Shown here: positions 23,640 to 36,570 of the stretch, piece after piece
Layout: every line of letters starts with the position of its first letter
Position numbering within the stretch: position 1 is the stretch's first letter
Source: Malachius bipustulatus
Taxonomy: Eukaryota; Arthropoda; Insecta; Coleoptera; Melyridae
Assembly: GCA_910589415.1 (NCBI GenBank)
Contig: OU342638.1
Span: forward strand, 34,135,579 to 34,199,578
Reading direction: 5' to 3'
Length of the DNA stretch: 64,000 bases
Made by a program: the position numbers and the translations under genes
Notes under the pieces: model-generated
Database searches by the model: none
What the model was told of the DNA's origin: nothing
Seen by the model: only the letters and a program-made list of their open reading frames with translations

Positions 23640-23769
23640 TCTAACCCTCGACCTGTGAGAACTCGGCTGTCACCCAGCAGCGCTCCGTCATTATATGTAC
23701 GCCACTTTATTTTCATCTCGTTACATGATCAAACTTTTTCAGGCCATAGGAACGTTATAAAAATCGAAA
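23640..23769 (+). promoter_or_regulatory. Putative 5' leader of gene A
   Basis: The bases just before the gene A start codon contain CAAACTTTTTCAG ending at 23742, a good 3' splice-acceptor context. The leader may therefore be joined to an upstream non-coding exon. No TATA box at a convincing distance was found. This is inference only. Confidence 0.3.
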
Positions 23770-26700
23770 ATGACTTCAACGAGAGAAAAAATCGACGTCG
23801 ATCAAACCCCTTACCACAACCCGGAAGACAGTCTCCTGAGTTCTTCTGCTGCGAGCGAAGAAATTATTTCTTGCCCGAGACCAGAACAAGAGCTACAATG
23901 TTACAGGAGCGGGAGAGGGAAACACAAATATCTAGGTAAGTTCTGTGAAGTAACTTTAATCGCACTTAGTGATGCTTTAATAAATGCGTCCAGGCAAGTG
24001 ATCGCTTTGAATAACAATCCTGGAAATCAATTCTCAGTTTGAAGAGAAAGGCGTCAAGTCTCGTCAATTGCAACACTAAGAAGATGTAGAGTCTCATAAC
24101 TTTCATAGCACTTAAGTGATTGTTGAAACTCCTCTCAAAAGTTAATTAAACCCATTATTAGTCCCCTATTTTGAGTTCCCTAAATTTAACAGGATTTTAA
24201 AAAGAAGGGATGTTTAGTACCCTTAAAAGAGAAAGCACATTCCACTAAACAAAGCCCTAAAAGTGGAGCCCCGTTAAAAAATCGATCTAAATTAGAGTCC
24301 CGTACTCAAATCTCAATTCATAAAGCGCTGAAGACTATTTAGAGTCCCCTTAATAGCGCCTTTCTAATTTGAGTTCCGTAAATCTTACAGGATTAAAAAA
24401 GAGGCGATGTTTGGAGTCCCCTTAAAAGAGAAAGCAAACTCCACTAAACAAAGCCCTAAAAATGGAGCCCCGTTAAAAGAATCGATCGAAATTAGAGAGT
24501 TTCGTGCTCAAATCACAATTTATAAAGCGCTGAAGACTATTTAGAGTCCCCTTAATAGCGCCTTTCTAATTTGAGTTCCGTAAATCTAACAGGATATAAA
24601 AAAGAGGCGATGTTTAGAGTCCTCTTCAAAATAGAAAGCAAACTCCACTAAACAAAGCCCTAAAAATGGAGCCCCGTTAAAAGAATCGATCCAAATTAGA
24701 GTCCAGTACTGGAAAGCCCTTGGTATTATTTAGAGTCCCGTCAATAGAGCATCCAATAATAAAATCGCTTTAAAGCTTAGAGTCCCGTAAATATAATCCT
24801 TTCAAACTTGAAACTGTCATTTATCTAATAAAAGAGCCAGGAAGCGAACTTTTTCCTCATTTGAAGGCCAAAACCGGCCAAAAATTTAAGTTTTTCAAGC
24901 CGGTTAAGCCTTTGCCAAAACAAGTAATTACCCGCTCTTAATTACATTAATTTAGAACCAGCCATTCTAATGACGTCAGCGATCGGATCAATGACGCATG
25001 TATTTTTTTTATATTCTTCCTACTTTCTATATGAGCAGAAAAAAATCATCAAAAATGCACGAAAAAAAAACCGGTTGAATTACAATTACACCAATTACAC
25101 CAATTACACATTAGAGTCCCGTAGAAACGATAAAAATATATTATTAACACCATGCAAATCACAGACTACGGCGTCACAAGTTCAAGGATTTTGACATTCT
25201 CAATATTTTTAATTATTGAGCAATTAAAGCAGGATTCGATTTTTTTATTTACAACCATGTACCTAAATGGATCCAGTCTCGATAAAACAATAAAATCTTT
25301 GACTAATTTCAAAGTACCTGGAAATTGGTCGCGGCTCTTTTTTTTCATTTACAAGAAGCAACAAGTGTTGTTAGTTGTCAATATACGCACCAGCACCACG
25401 CAAAGAAAACAAGAAACGCGCTGTATAAACATCAACGCACCACACCAAGACTTCCAGGTCTTGTGCGATGATGTTTCTAAATCAAGGCCGACCAGATAAT
25501 ATTGCAACTTTTAATTAGTATTGGTATTTCTAAAGAGCATAAATGGTACTAGTACTGGTACTGGTACTGCGTACGATTGCCGGGGACCCGCTTCGGTCGA
25601 TCAACTTATTACTATTAGCTTCAGGTTCGTCCATTTCTTACTTACCTATCTAGCTACCATTTAGACATTTTAGTAAATTAAATAAGTATTAAGTAATTAA
25701 TTATACAGAGTGTCCAAAGCTATACGTTTCTTTGAAAACATATAAATTTTCCAGTCGTTACTTTTTTCGGGCGCCACCTTTGTTTTCTACCTTATAGGGT
25801 GGCGAAGTCGATCCCTCTAACAGACATGGGACAACTTATTAATAAAATTCCGCTGCAGGGGTGATCATTTTACGCAGGTACAGAAAATTAACGAAGCGAC
25901 AACCATGGACACGATTAGGTCATGGCGACTCCGGATCTCTTTACTGGATTGTTCTGACGTGTGGAAATTGTCGCTTTGCCAGATCATAATTCGCACCTGG
26001 TGAACTAACTCTCTTCCTCATGTTCTATTATTGTTGTACCTTCGAACCTACATCAATTAGAACTCGCCGTAAAATGACCATGATTTTTACCTACGCCACT
26101 GGCATGGTAATGATTAAAACGCAAATTTTTTGGCACAAGTGCGAAGCTCGTAAAAGGTGCGTACTTCTTATTCTGTTATTATTACGACGGAAAAATTATG
26201 TTTATTTTGGCATACGTCGATTAGAACTCGCCGTTAAATGGCCATGATTTTTACCTACGCCACTGGCAAATTATTGATTAAGACGCAATTTTTCGGCGCA
26301 AATATAAAACTTGAGACACGTTATTCCTATTCTGTCAATTTTATTGAAAAATTACGTTTAATTTTACATATAACGGGTGTTAAAAAAATAGCAATTTTTA
26401 CGAAAATTCAATTGGGTGCCATTTTGAAACGAGTTTAACGATTTTGCTCAAATGCAATATCGGACGCTTCCTTCTTTATGCCCTACTGTCACAAAAATTT
26501 CAGTCCCCTGAACTGAAAACGGCGACCAGGAATGAAAAAAACAATAAATTTTCCTGAAGAACTCGCTTCGAAAATAATTTGATTAATTTAGAAATTAATT
26601 TAAATTCGCCATAAAATGAACGCCACTGATAAACTAATGATTAAAACGCAATTTTTTTGGCGCAAGTGTTTCGAAATTCCTATTTTGTTAATTTTATTAA

Positions 26701-29700
26701 TAAATTACTTTTAGTTTTGCATATACAAAGGAATAATTGATGGAAAGAAATATTTTTTTGAAAATTCAAAAATGCCCAGTTCAGCAATTTTTTGAAAAAA
26801 CAATCTTTTCACTACAGGGTTCAAAATTGGTACAAAAGTGAAAACCGAAATATCAAACGACTTTTTCCTGTGATATTTTCCAAAATTTGAAACACTAATG
26901 CCATATTTTGTAATTTTTTATATTTCTCCAAAAACACGCTTTTTCGATTTTTAAAACGCCCCTGTAGCTTCATCTTTCAAGATTAGTGAACGAATTTTTG
27001 CATTCTTGTAGAACGTACGGAGGACATTGAAGTTTCGTTCAAAAAGTTACCTCAAGTCGCGTTACTTCTACAGGTGTCCCTTCAAAATAAAAAAAAGTTT
27101 TTGTTATGTTTATTTCAGGCCGCAATTTTCAATCTAGGGGACTAAAATTCTTGTGGCACTAAGATATCCTTAAGGAGTGTTCTGGTATCAGATTTTAACA
27201 AAATGGCGGCTATTTGAATTCATGAGCATATACACCCGGTATGGTTATACTCGCGAGCATTCAGGAAATAATAATTTAGGAAAAATTGCCCAACTAATAA
27301 TAATTATTTTCTTCTAATTAAAATATTAATGAGTCGTTAGAAGTGTACTCGGGAGTAAATTAGGACGACTGAACAATGACTCCAAGTTAATGCGTTTTCT
27401 TCTCAAGGCTCCTTCTCAATCTCCCGCTGAAGACTTACGAAAAATTCAGTAATTATTATTATTAAAATAATATTTAGTAAGTAAGACAAGTGATAATTAC
27501 ACACGTCTTTTGTCTATGAAATATAAACGCTCGGTAATGATAATCATAAAACAATACCGTGTGAGAAAATTCTAACACATTTATACCCGAATTTTCATGA
27601 ATATTCATTTCCATTTCAGATTTATTTACACACATCTCTCTAAGATTACGCTTTTAATATTATTACCAATGAGAGCTGGAACAAATTGTTTGTAAATTTA
27701 CACATTTCGTAATAATAACGCTGAAAACTTAATTTTTTCTCCTCGTTTCAGGTGCGAGTTACTGTCTAGTCGGTGCCATTTTATCAATCATAATAGCCGT
27801 CTGTTCGATTGTATGGCGGCCCTTGGAAGTGATGATGAACGAACGAATCAATATGAGACCAGGTAATTATAATCGCGATACCTAATCGTTCATTTCTAAT
27901 CAGAATTAATTTCCCGCCAGGTCTACCCAGTTTCGATTGGTGGATTGAACCTCCGGATGAAGTTATCATGAGAATGTACGTCTTCAATTTGACGAACTCT
28001 GAGAGATTCTTGAACGGAAGCGATACCAAGCTGGAGTTTGAAGAAATCGGTCCTATTATTTTTAGGTAGGTACGCTCATCATAATCATTTTAATGAAATC
28101 ACGAGAATTGGCGCTTATCGGCGCTCCTGAACCGTCAAGATTCTAGAAGATCAAGTCACGGGAACGTTATCTTCAACGGAATCGTCAGTAACGGCCAGAA
28201 ACAGTGACAGTAGAACTAGCACTAAAACTTTCCTTCACCCCCTTTTGCCCTTTTTCCAATCGCAGCACCACATTAATTCAATTTCCCGGAGGAAATTTAG
28301 CATTTTGAATTATTTTGAAAAAGATACTTGCAAAAATCAAAAATTGAAAAAAACCTGCAGCTCATCTGAATCGTCTAGATTAATCTAGAAGAGCTCCCGT
28401 TACAGGAACGTTATCAGCTACGGAATCGTCAGTAACGTTCAGGAACAGTCACAGTAGAACTGGCACTAAACTTTGCATCACCGTTTCTGGGGTTTTCCCA
28501 ATCATTAATTCAATTTAGTATTTTTTAGTATTTTTTTTTAGGAAATTTAGTCTTTTGAATTATTTTGACTAAGATATTTGAAAAAATCAAAAATTGAAAA
28601 AACCTAAAGCTCGTTTGAATCGTCTAGATTAGTCTAGAACAGCTCCCGTTAAAGGAACGGCCGGCATAAAAACAGTCACAATGATGGAATCAACTGGAAC
28701 AGTCAAGAACGGCCAAATCTTACGCTCTTTCAATAAAAATAAAAAAAACATTAATGAAGATTTTATGACGCGTTCCTTGATCAGATGTGAGTAATATTTA
28801 TCGATATAACTTTCAAAACACTGCGTAACAGTTAGGACCAGTCTAGAACGATCAGGAACGGCCAAAAATCTAGAATGATCAGGAACGGCAAAAAATCTAG
28901 ACCGATCAGGAACGACAAAAACAGTTAAATGAATATTACATCGATCAGGAACGGTGATAATAGTTACACATGAGAGTTAAGCAACGTCACGCTTGGCTAT
29001 TAGTTGGATCGGTGACACTTATCTATATACATACAATGTACAAACAAATTATTGCCGAAGTTGCAAATTTAAAGTTCGTTACTGTAAATTAAATATCAGC
29101 AGAGCTAGTGCGTATATCTTATCTCCTGTCGGTGAAGATATCTGCAGCAGTTGTACCTACATGAAAAATTCTACTGGACCAATTTCTCATGATTTCAACA
29201 TTTGTTTATTTTACGTTTTTTTGTTTTTTTTTAGAGAGAAATTAGAGCATAAGAATGTAACCTTTAACGAGAACGGGACTATGACTTACACTGCGAAGAG
29301 GACGGCGATATTCTTACCGGAACTCAATAACATCGACTTGAACGTGACAATTGTAACGCCCAATATTGTAACCTTGGTAAGTTTTCATTGTTATTTCAGG
29401 CATTAACCGGTTAAACCGGAAGTGCGCCATTTTTCAATTGATTCCACCCGAAATTCTGGTCTAATTTCATAATTTTGAACGCCAATGTTTGAGTTTAAAA
29501 AACTACGAAGACAATATAAAAATATCTTCAATGAAAGCATACCCTGTCCTAATATTGAGGAAAAAAGCTGGCGCCCGAGACATTTTTCACAATTTTTTTA
29601 ATCAGACTAGACTTTCTCGTCGAATCGAGAAATACATCTTGAGATGAACGACTTTATTCGCTTTTTTAGGGAATGGCGTCTTATTTTTACGACTCCTCGT

Positions 29701-32700
29701 TATTCACCAAGATCGGCCTCAACATCATGATGGAAAACCAAAACTCAGATCCGATCGTTTCGATGACGTTGTACAACTACTTGTGGAACTACACCGATCC
29801 TCTCCTGGATATGGGACAAAGCTACCTGCCGGTTCTGGTGCCGGTCGACAACGTCGGAATTCTAGCAACGGTACGCATTAAACCAGCTTCCTCTGTCTGA
29901 CGAACGCGCACGAATGAACGGATCAAACATGAGCTGACGGATCGTTGCGCGTGTTGCTTGTTTGTGTTCGTCCGTGTTCGTTAGATTGCTTATATCTACA
30001 TTATGAAGAATTTTTCCACCCCATTTAGATCTACAGTGATTTCGAAGACGTGATCAACTCGTACATCGGCCACAAGTACGGTCACGAGCGGTTCATGCTC
30101 ATAGAGAAGTACCACGGTTCCGAATACCTGCCTGGCTACGATAAAGTGTGCAAGAAGAAAATTACCGGCTCCTCCGAAGGCGTCGTTTATCCTCAGTACC
30201 TCAACAAAACCACCAGGATCAAGTACTGGCGGAAAACTGTTTGCCAAGCCGTCGATCTAGAATATTCGGGTCAGTATTTCCAGTAGTTCTGGAATTAAAT
30301 TATTCTCGGCTGTCATCGGGATACGTTATAGATTTTTTATAAAATATGTTCCAGTCGAAAACTCAAGATACGGGATCAACGCGTACAGGTACGACCTGCC
30401 GAACAACACCTACGACAGGACCCTTCCGGCGAAAAGCGACTGCTTCAAGGGGTCACCGCTCCTGGTGAACGGACTGGTGGATATCTCAAAATGCTACTTC
30501 AGTAAGTAACGATTTAAAAGAGCCAAGTCCAGATCTAGAAAAATCCAATTCCAGATTTTCCGATCGCCACGAGTTTCCCTCATTTCCTCCACGGCGACGA
30601 AAGCCTGAGAACGGAAGTCTTGGGACTCAAACCGGACGCGCTCAAGCACATGTCCTACGCACTAATAGAACCCGTAAGTACCATCGTTAAGTTTTTGTTG
30701 CACTATTTATATAAATCGATCTCGCAGATAACGGGGGTTCCCCTGGAATCGAAAGCGCGATCCCAGAGCAACCTGGTGATGAGGGAAATCGACGGATTCG
30801 GCAGGAACATCGACAAGTTCAGCAAAATGATCATACCCATGTTCTGGGCGGAGTATGTAAGTACACATTTTCTTTTATTTTCACTTTCTCGATTTCATTA
30901 ATTTGTTTCCATTACAAAGAAACTCAAATGTTGTAAACTGGACACTGGAGGTGGGCATTAATTTACTTGTGCATGGTGTCTCAAAAATGTACAGTGTACG
31001 CATCCTTTTTTTACCAAGAGCTCTTCGAGAATCAAAAAGGAAACTTTACTTATAGATCAAATGATTGAGCCTATAGTTGAGCAGCCATAGTTGTTTCTGT
31101 TTTACTTAGTAGAAGATAAGGTGACGATTGTAGTTGATGTGGTTGATAGGATGGAATTATGAGAGTCTTGTAAAATTTAAATCGTCACGTGGCGTACGAA
31201 GTTGGGGTCGGTCACTTCCGGAAGTTGATTAGAGATATTGAGGTTTTAAAAGTTCTTAGAATGGTTTCATCGGAAAGTCTATTAATTACTCGAAAGTGTC
31301 TTCCTCATTCAGTGAAGCGATAGACAAATTTTGATACAATGAAAATGGATTGTTTCGACTGGAAAGGTTTTATTCCAATATTATGATATTTTTCTAGGAA
31401 TTACAAAAAGTCTAGTTGATCCTTTAAATGTGGAATACAATATTACCGATTTTTTAAAGGTCCTTAAACTGTTTACTTTACAAAATTTAAATTATAAGAC
31501 GTTGTAAAACCTCTTAGAATGGTCTCATCTGAAGGTCTATTAATTACTTGAGGGTGGAATAATCTTCCTCATTCAGTGGAGCGATAGATAATTTTTGATA
31601 CGATAAAAATAGATTGTTTCGACTGGAAAGGTTGTATTCCAATATTTTGATAGGCTTTAAGGAATTAAAAAAAGTCTAGTTGGTCCTTTAGATGTGGAAT
31701 ATTATATTACCGATTTTTTAAAGGTCCTAAAATTGTTTACTTTACAAAATTTAAATTTTAAGACGTTTTAAAACCTCTTAGAATGGTCTCATCTGAAAGT
31801 CTATTAATTACTCGAGGGTGGAATAATCTTCCTCATTCAGTGGAGCGATAGATAATTTTTGATACAATAAAAAAATAGATTGTTTCGACTGGAAAGGTTG
31901 TATTCTAATATTTTGATAGGTTTTAAGGAATTAAAAAAGTCTAGTTGATCCTTTAAATGTGGAATACAATATTACCGATTTTTAAAAGATCCCAAAACTG
32001 TTTACTTTACCAAATTTCAATTTTTAAATGTTTTAAAACCTCTTAGAATGGTCTCATCTGAAAGTCTATTAATTACTCGAGGGTGGAAGAATCTCCCTCA
32101 TTCAGTGGAGCGATAGAAAATTTTTTATACAATAAAAAATGGATTGTTTCGACTGGAAAGGTTTTATTCCAATATTATGATATTTTTCTAGGAATTAAAA
32201 AAAGTCTAGTTGATCCTTTAAATGTGGAATACAATATTACCGATTTTTTAAAGGTCCTAAAACTGTTTACTTTACAAAATTTAAATTATAAGACGTTTTA
32301 AAACCTCTTAGAATGGTCTCATCTGAAAGTCTATTAATTACTCGAGGGTGCAGAATCTTCCTCATTCAGTGGAGCGATAGACAATTTTTGATACAATAAA
32401 AAATGGATTGTTTCGACTGGAAAGGTTTTATTCCAATATTATGATATTTTTCTAGGAATTAAAAAAAGTCTAGTTGATTCTTTAAATGTGGAATACAATA
32501 TTACCGATTTTCAAAGGTCCTATAAAACTGTTTACTTTACAAAATTTAAATTTTAAGACGTTTTAAAACCTCTTAGAATGGTCTCATCTGAAAGTCTATT
32601 AATTACTCGAGGGTGGAATAATCTTCCTCATTCAGTGGAGCGATAGATAATTTTTGATACAATAAAAAAATAGATTGTCCCGACTGGAAAGGTTTATTCC

Positions 32701-33905
32701 AATATTTTGATAGGTTGTATGGAATTAAAAAAGTCTAGTTGATCCTTTAAATGTGGAATACAATATTACCGATTTTTAAGGGTCCTAAAACTGTTTACTT
32801 TACAAAATTTCAATTTTCAGATGTCTTGAAACCTCTTAGAATGGTCTCATCTGAAAGTCTATCAACTACTCGAGGGTGGAATAATCTTCCTCATTCAGTG
32901 GAGCGATACATAATTTTTGATACAATAAAAAAATAGATTGTTTCGACTAGAATGGTTTCATTCCAATATTTTGATAGGTTTTAAGGAATTAAAAAAAGTC
33001 TAGTTGATCCTTTAAATGTGGAATATTATATTACCGATTTTTTAAAGGTCCTAAAACTGTGTACTTTACCACATTTCAATTTTGAGATATTTTAAAGCCT
33101 CTTAGAATGGTCTCATCTGAAAGTCTATCAATTACTCGAGGGTGGAATAATCTTCCTCATTCAGTGGAGCGATAGATAATTTTTATACAATGATTGAGCT
33201 ATACACTTTGATTTTAGGTATTGAGGAAATATTTGAAGAAACCTTTTTTCGGTTTAAAAACTCGAATATCGTTAAGGTAAATTATTAGAAGCTGTTGTAC
33301 TTCTTTTTAAGAAGATACAGGCACGGAAAAAGATAAAAAGATACTTTTAGGTAAGGTAGTTTTACAGGTGGGCTTTTCGTCCTATCGTCATTCTCATTTT
33401 TTCCGCGTCTTTTGACCACCGTACTTCCAGATTGACATTTTTCTTGTGCGCGATCAAATTGTACTTTCTGACACGATGAAAGGTCCGTGAATTTACACGC
33501 GATACTTTTAAGGAAATTGTCGCTAAGAATTTCAGCTCGAGAAAACAGTTTTATAATAATAATTGATGTAGGGTATACTTTACTTATTAAACTTCAACGC
33601 CGTAAACACACTACACATTCCATACGAAAGATTTGAAGTAATACTTATTCATTTATGATAATTACAATATAACTAACCTTCAATTCTTCCAGAGCCAGGA
33701 AGGTCTTCCCTGGTACATCGTGGTCCTGGTGTACTTCACGGTGAACCTTCTACCGTGGGGGCAGTGGGTGGCGACCGGATTTTTCTTCACCCTTTCCGTC
33801 TATCTGCTGGTACGATTCCTGATGAAGACGCTGAAGAAGGAGACGCACATCCTGATGAACAAGACGCTCCAGTTCGAGACGCAGCGCTTCCTGGAAAAAG
33901 TGTAA
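23770..33905 (+). CDS. CD36-family scavenger receptor (SNMP/SR-B-like), gene A
   Basis: Ten coding exons with GT-AG introns and unbroken frame: 23770-23935, 27752-27862, 27921-28065, 29235-29376, 29670-29870, 30029-30269, 30355-30501, 30555-30673, 30728-30856, 33693-33905; 537 residues. CD36 proteins sit in the plasma membrane with two transmembrane ends and a large ectodomain that binds lipids, lipoproteins or pheromones. Here residues 1-58 form an N-terminal tail, 59-77 the first membrane helix (YCLVGAILSIIIAVCSIVW) and about 489-508 the second. The family block GPY-YRE appears as GPIIFREK around 136-143. Ectodomain cysteines are C296, C327, C365 and C382; the usual pair between the last two is missing. 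N-glycosylation sequons occur at N115, N124, N148, N154, N177, N228, N314 and N352. The FPHF motif follows C382, and the C-terminal tail is about 30 residues. Intron positions are partly shared with gene B. Which ligand it binds, and whether it is an SNMP, is not decidable here. Confidence 0.92.
24160..24830. repeat. ~200-bp tandem repeat in gene A intron 1
   Basis: Three full units and a partial one carry TTTGAGTTCC-TAAATTTAACAGGAT, GATGTTTAGAGTCCCCTTAAAAGAGAAAGC, AACTCCACTAAACAAAGCCCTAAAAATGGAGCCCCGTTAAAA and AATCGATC-AAATTAGAGTCC. TTTGAGTTCC starts near 24170, 24367 and 24570. A stray TTAGAGTCCCGTAGAAACG lies near 25110. The repeat is entirely intronic. Confidence 0.85.
26050..26690. repeat. 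Diverged direct repeats in gene A intron 1
   Basis: The phrase TTAGAACTCGCCGT-AAATG, CATGATTTTTACCTACGCCACTGGCA, GATTAAAACGCAA-TTTTT-GGC recurs near 26057 and 26220, and in worn form near 26600. Spacing is about 160 then 380 bases. The GCCACTGGC word resembles the CAGTGGCG family at 40.7-42.3 kb. Confidence 0.65.
28090..28970. repeat. ~245-bp and ~33-bp repeats in gene A intron 3
   Basis: Three copies of TCTAGA..CCCGTTA-AGGAACGTTATC, ACGGAATCGTCAGTAACG, CAGGAACAGTCACAGTAGAACTGGCACTAAA start near 28142, 28386 and 28634. From 28830 a much shorter repeat, AATCTAGA-CGATCAGGAACGGCAAAA, occurs about four times. The arrays lie wholly inside intron 3 (28066-29234) and do not disturb the splice sites. 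Confidence 0.8.
31170..33195. repeat. ~264-bp tandem repeat in gene A last intron, eight units
   Basis: CTTAGAATGGTCTCATCTGA occurs near 31256 (variant), 31516, 31779, 32042, 32305, 32572, 32835 and 33100, a spacing of 261-267 bases. Each unit continues AAGTCTATTAATTACTCGAG, GGTGGAATAATCTTCCTCAT, TCAGTGGAGCGATAGA, AATAGATTGTTTCGACTGGAAAGG, AGTCTAGTTGATCCTTTAAATGTGG. Identity between units looks high, so the array is young or homogenised. Translated, the most conserved part reads RGWNNLPHSVER, resembling the C-terminal end of non-LTR retrotransposon ORFs. Confidence 0.9.
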
Positions 33906-33964
33906 TCGTCTCTTCATCGATATAAATTAATAAGTCACTGCTTAGAAAGATTAGAACAGTTATT

Positions 33965-33970
33965 AATAAA
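33965..33970 (+). terminator. Poly(A) signal of gene A
   Basis: AATAAA lies 60 bases after the stop codon of gene A. It is the first canonical signal downstream and is followed by a GT-rich stretch. Other AATAAA copies occur farther on. Confidence 0.5.
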
Positions 33971-34099
33971 GTGACTGAAATGGAACTGGAACAGTTTTGT
34001 AACGGTTTAGTTTGTTGTAGGTTATAGGGCTATAGGGCTGTGCTGTTACTATTATTTTACGTTTTGTTATTACTAAGCTAGAATGTAGATAGCCAGGGT

Positions 34100-34880
34100 T
34101 TTAGTGTTAGTGTTAGTATTAGTATTAGTAGTATTAGTATTAGTAAGTGGTATTTTTTTAGTAATCGCTGATGATGATTAATAAATTGTGATAACGATAA
34201 CTCTTTAGATAGAATTAATAGAGTATTTTTTTACGGAATTTCTTTTGGTTAAAAATAGGAATAATCGTCTTTTATTATTATTATTATTATTATTACTATT
34301 ATTATTATTATTATTCAAACAGTTTGTTTACTTTTACCTATACACGTCTTGAATTTCTAAGCATGAATTTCATAACGTAACTGTATTTTTTTCATTTTAT
34401 CCAAGAGTAAAGTAAATTCAAGGTAAACGTTGCACAATAACAGTTACTTCAAATTTATCCATTATTGCATGAACGTACCTACAATAAATAATTAAAATAT
34501 CAATAACTCGACTATAATAACGGTTACAACGATGATTACGGGAAGAGAGAGAGATAGTAATTATTATTATTTTACCTGAAAGATTCCTATAAATAGACTA
34601 GTCATTTCTGCTTGTTATAATTTAATAACAATAATAACAATACCTTGTAACAGTGATTTGTAACGTGTACCGTGTGTGATATATATTAACAGCATTAACA
34701 TAATGTGATTAATTAATTAATTAATAATTAGAGAAGCTCAAAATTGTTATTGTAAGAACTAGAAATGTATTTTTTTAAATAAGCATACCAAAGGTTTTCA
34801 ATAATGTTATGGTAAAAGGGGCTGCTAGAACACATAGAACCAAAAAATAGAGCAAAATTATAAATAAAATACAGTACAGT
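34100..34880. other. Microsatellite-rich intergenic DNA downstream of gene A
   Basis: Contains imprecise (TTAGTA)n near 34103-34146, an (ATT)n tract at 34271-34315 with one interruption, and ATTAATTAATT near 34710. No gene is seen. Confidence 0.6.
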
Positions 34881-34900
34881 CTCGATAATCCATGTACACC
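34874..34900. other. Possible pogo/Tigger-like terminal repeat
   Basis: TACAGTCTCGATAATCCATG resembles the TACAGT-(GA)CTCTCGATAATCC ends of pogo-like DNA transposons in insects. No matching inverted end or transposase was found nearby, so it would be a solo end or a very short derivative. Confidence 0.25.
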
Positions 34901-35214
34901 AGATGTGAGGGAAACGGGTTTTGGTGTAGCAATTTTTGAAAACATATCCTAATAAATAAAAGCAATTATTATTTTTTATCTTTATTTAAGTCAACTCCAT
35001 AAAATCTTCCTCGGGCGCCAGCTCCTTCTATCTCCCCCTCTCCCTCTCAGAAACACTCTCCCTCTCAGAAAAAAAAGACCTTGCTGACTTCTCACTTATT
35101 TGAGCTTATGCCTTCTTGAGCGTCAGCGCGAGTTAATGCAAAACTGTAAGACAAATTTACAGCTTGACCTAATTATTTAATAGTCTAAGGTTTCAACTGT
35201 AAATTATGAAAAAT

Positions 35215-35795
35215 TCTTTACGTTTTTATTTTTTATAGTTCGGTCAGTCCGTTTTTTTTTCTTGTCAAGATCCGATTTGACAAAGTCCGGTCAGCGCGAA
35301 TCTTCTTTTGTCAAACTGGACTTTGTCATTCCCTAAAAAAATTGAGCTAACCGGATTAAACCGCACCTTGCAACAAATAAATTGAAGCTCTGTCGAAGCA
35401 GACCTTGCAAAAATTGAGCTGATTTAACCTTGTCAAACTCCATCTTGCAAAAAATTGAGCTAATTAGATCAAATCGAACGTTGCACTAAAAAATTGAAGC
35501 AAACCAGACCTGTCAAAAAAAATAAACAATTGAGCTGATCAAACCGACCTTGCGAAAAAAAAATGTTAAGCTGATTTTACCTTGTCAAAATGAATCTTGA
35601 AAACAAAAAATTGAGCCAACCGGAACAAACCGAACCTTGCAACAAAAAAATTGAAGCTGACCGGACTTTGTCAAAGCGAGCTTCGCCAAAAAAGTTGAGC
35701 TGATTTTACCTTGCCAACCTGGATCTTGCAAAAAAATTGAGCTGACCGAACTTTGTAAGAAAAATGTTTCCCAGCTGCTCATGCCCTGTCCTGTA
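35215..35795. repeat. ~60-bp degenerate tandem repeat
   Basis: The phrases GACCTTGCAAAAAATTGAGCTGA, CCGGA(C/T)-AAACCG and TTTTACCTTGTCAAA recur about nine times. Each unit pairs a CTTGCA/CTTGTCA block with an AAATTGAGCT / AAATTGAAGC block. No coding frame is conserved across units. Confidence 0.7.
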
Positions 35796-35949
35796 TTTTA
35801 ATCTACACTTCACTAACTTTTACATTCTATGAGCTCTGGTGGAGCTCAAGATGATTCATATTGAGCACAGCTCTGACGGAGTTGCCACCTGTTGTCAATA
35901 CCACAAAAAATGATACAGAAAGGCAAATTCTCCTTGTGGACGTGTAAAA

Positions 35950-36570
35950 GGATCTGTGACAAAACATGGCAAACCCCAAATAAGTAAACTGGCTTTATGG
36001 CAGTACCGCTTGGTGGTCAAAAAAACAGCAGATTACGGCCAAAACAAAGCTCTCTAGCCTACAGGGTTACTGAATGAGAAAGTCACAGTCTATTGGGTAT
36101 GCCCTCGGACATAATGCCTAAGACAATCATGAACCGCTCTGCTTATAAGGTCCTTCCTCCGGGAAGAGACGTGTTCTCTTCACATGCTGGAGTCCCGATG
36201 CCTTGTCAGCATGTATCAAACTCCATGGTACCTCCTTTTTGATTTTTGCATGTTATGTGCTCCGTAGAAAAACTACACAGCAGCGGACTTAAAGCCAAGT
36301 CCTGGTGTACTCCAATTTGGGCCAGGAATTGGTTTTCCGTTGTTTTGGTCATCGCTGTCAGTTGTGTACCTAGCACCCTCTTCCACAGTTTTTCTTATTT
36401 ACTATAGTAACACAGATTATGTTACTATTTTGAAGAATTTGTGGTCATCACGATCTTTATCAAGTCCAGATTTATGCCAGAGTTTGAACGTTTCTCTCTT
36501 GACCTCACTGAGTCCATTAACATCCCTACTCCACCACGTTATGTTTTTGACATTTTTGGGCCACCTCTGA
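35950..36570 (-). pseudogene. Degenerate RTE-like non-LTR retrotransposon fragment
   Basis: Read on the - strand, about 36570-36420 translates to VKNITWWSRDVNGLSEVKRE followed by TFKLWHKSGLDKD. This is the WW-(N/S)-EV...F-W style of the linker between the endonuclease and RT domains of RTE-like LINEs. About 36330-36255 on the same strand reads QIGVHQDLALSPLL, close to the RTE RT block VGVHQGSALSPLLF, with D replacing the conserved G. The catalytic YADD part is lost or unreadable. Internal deletions and stops are evident, so this is an old fossil. The limits are approximate. Confidence 0.6.
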
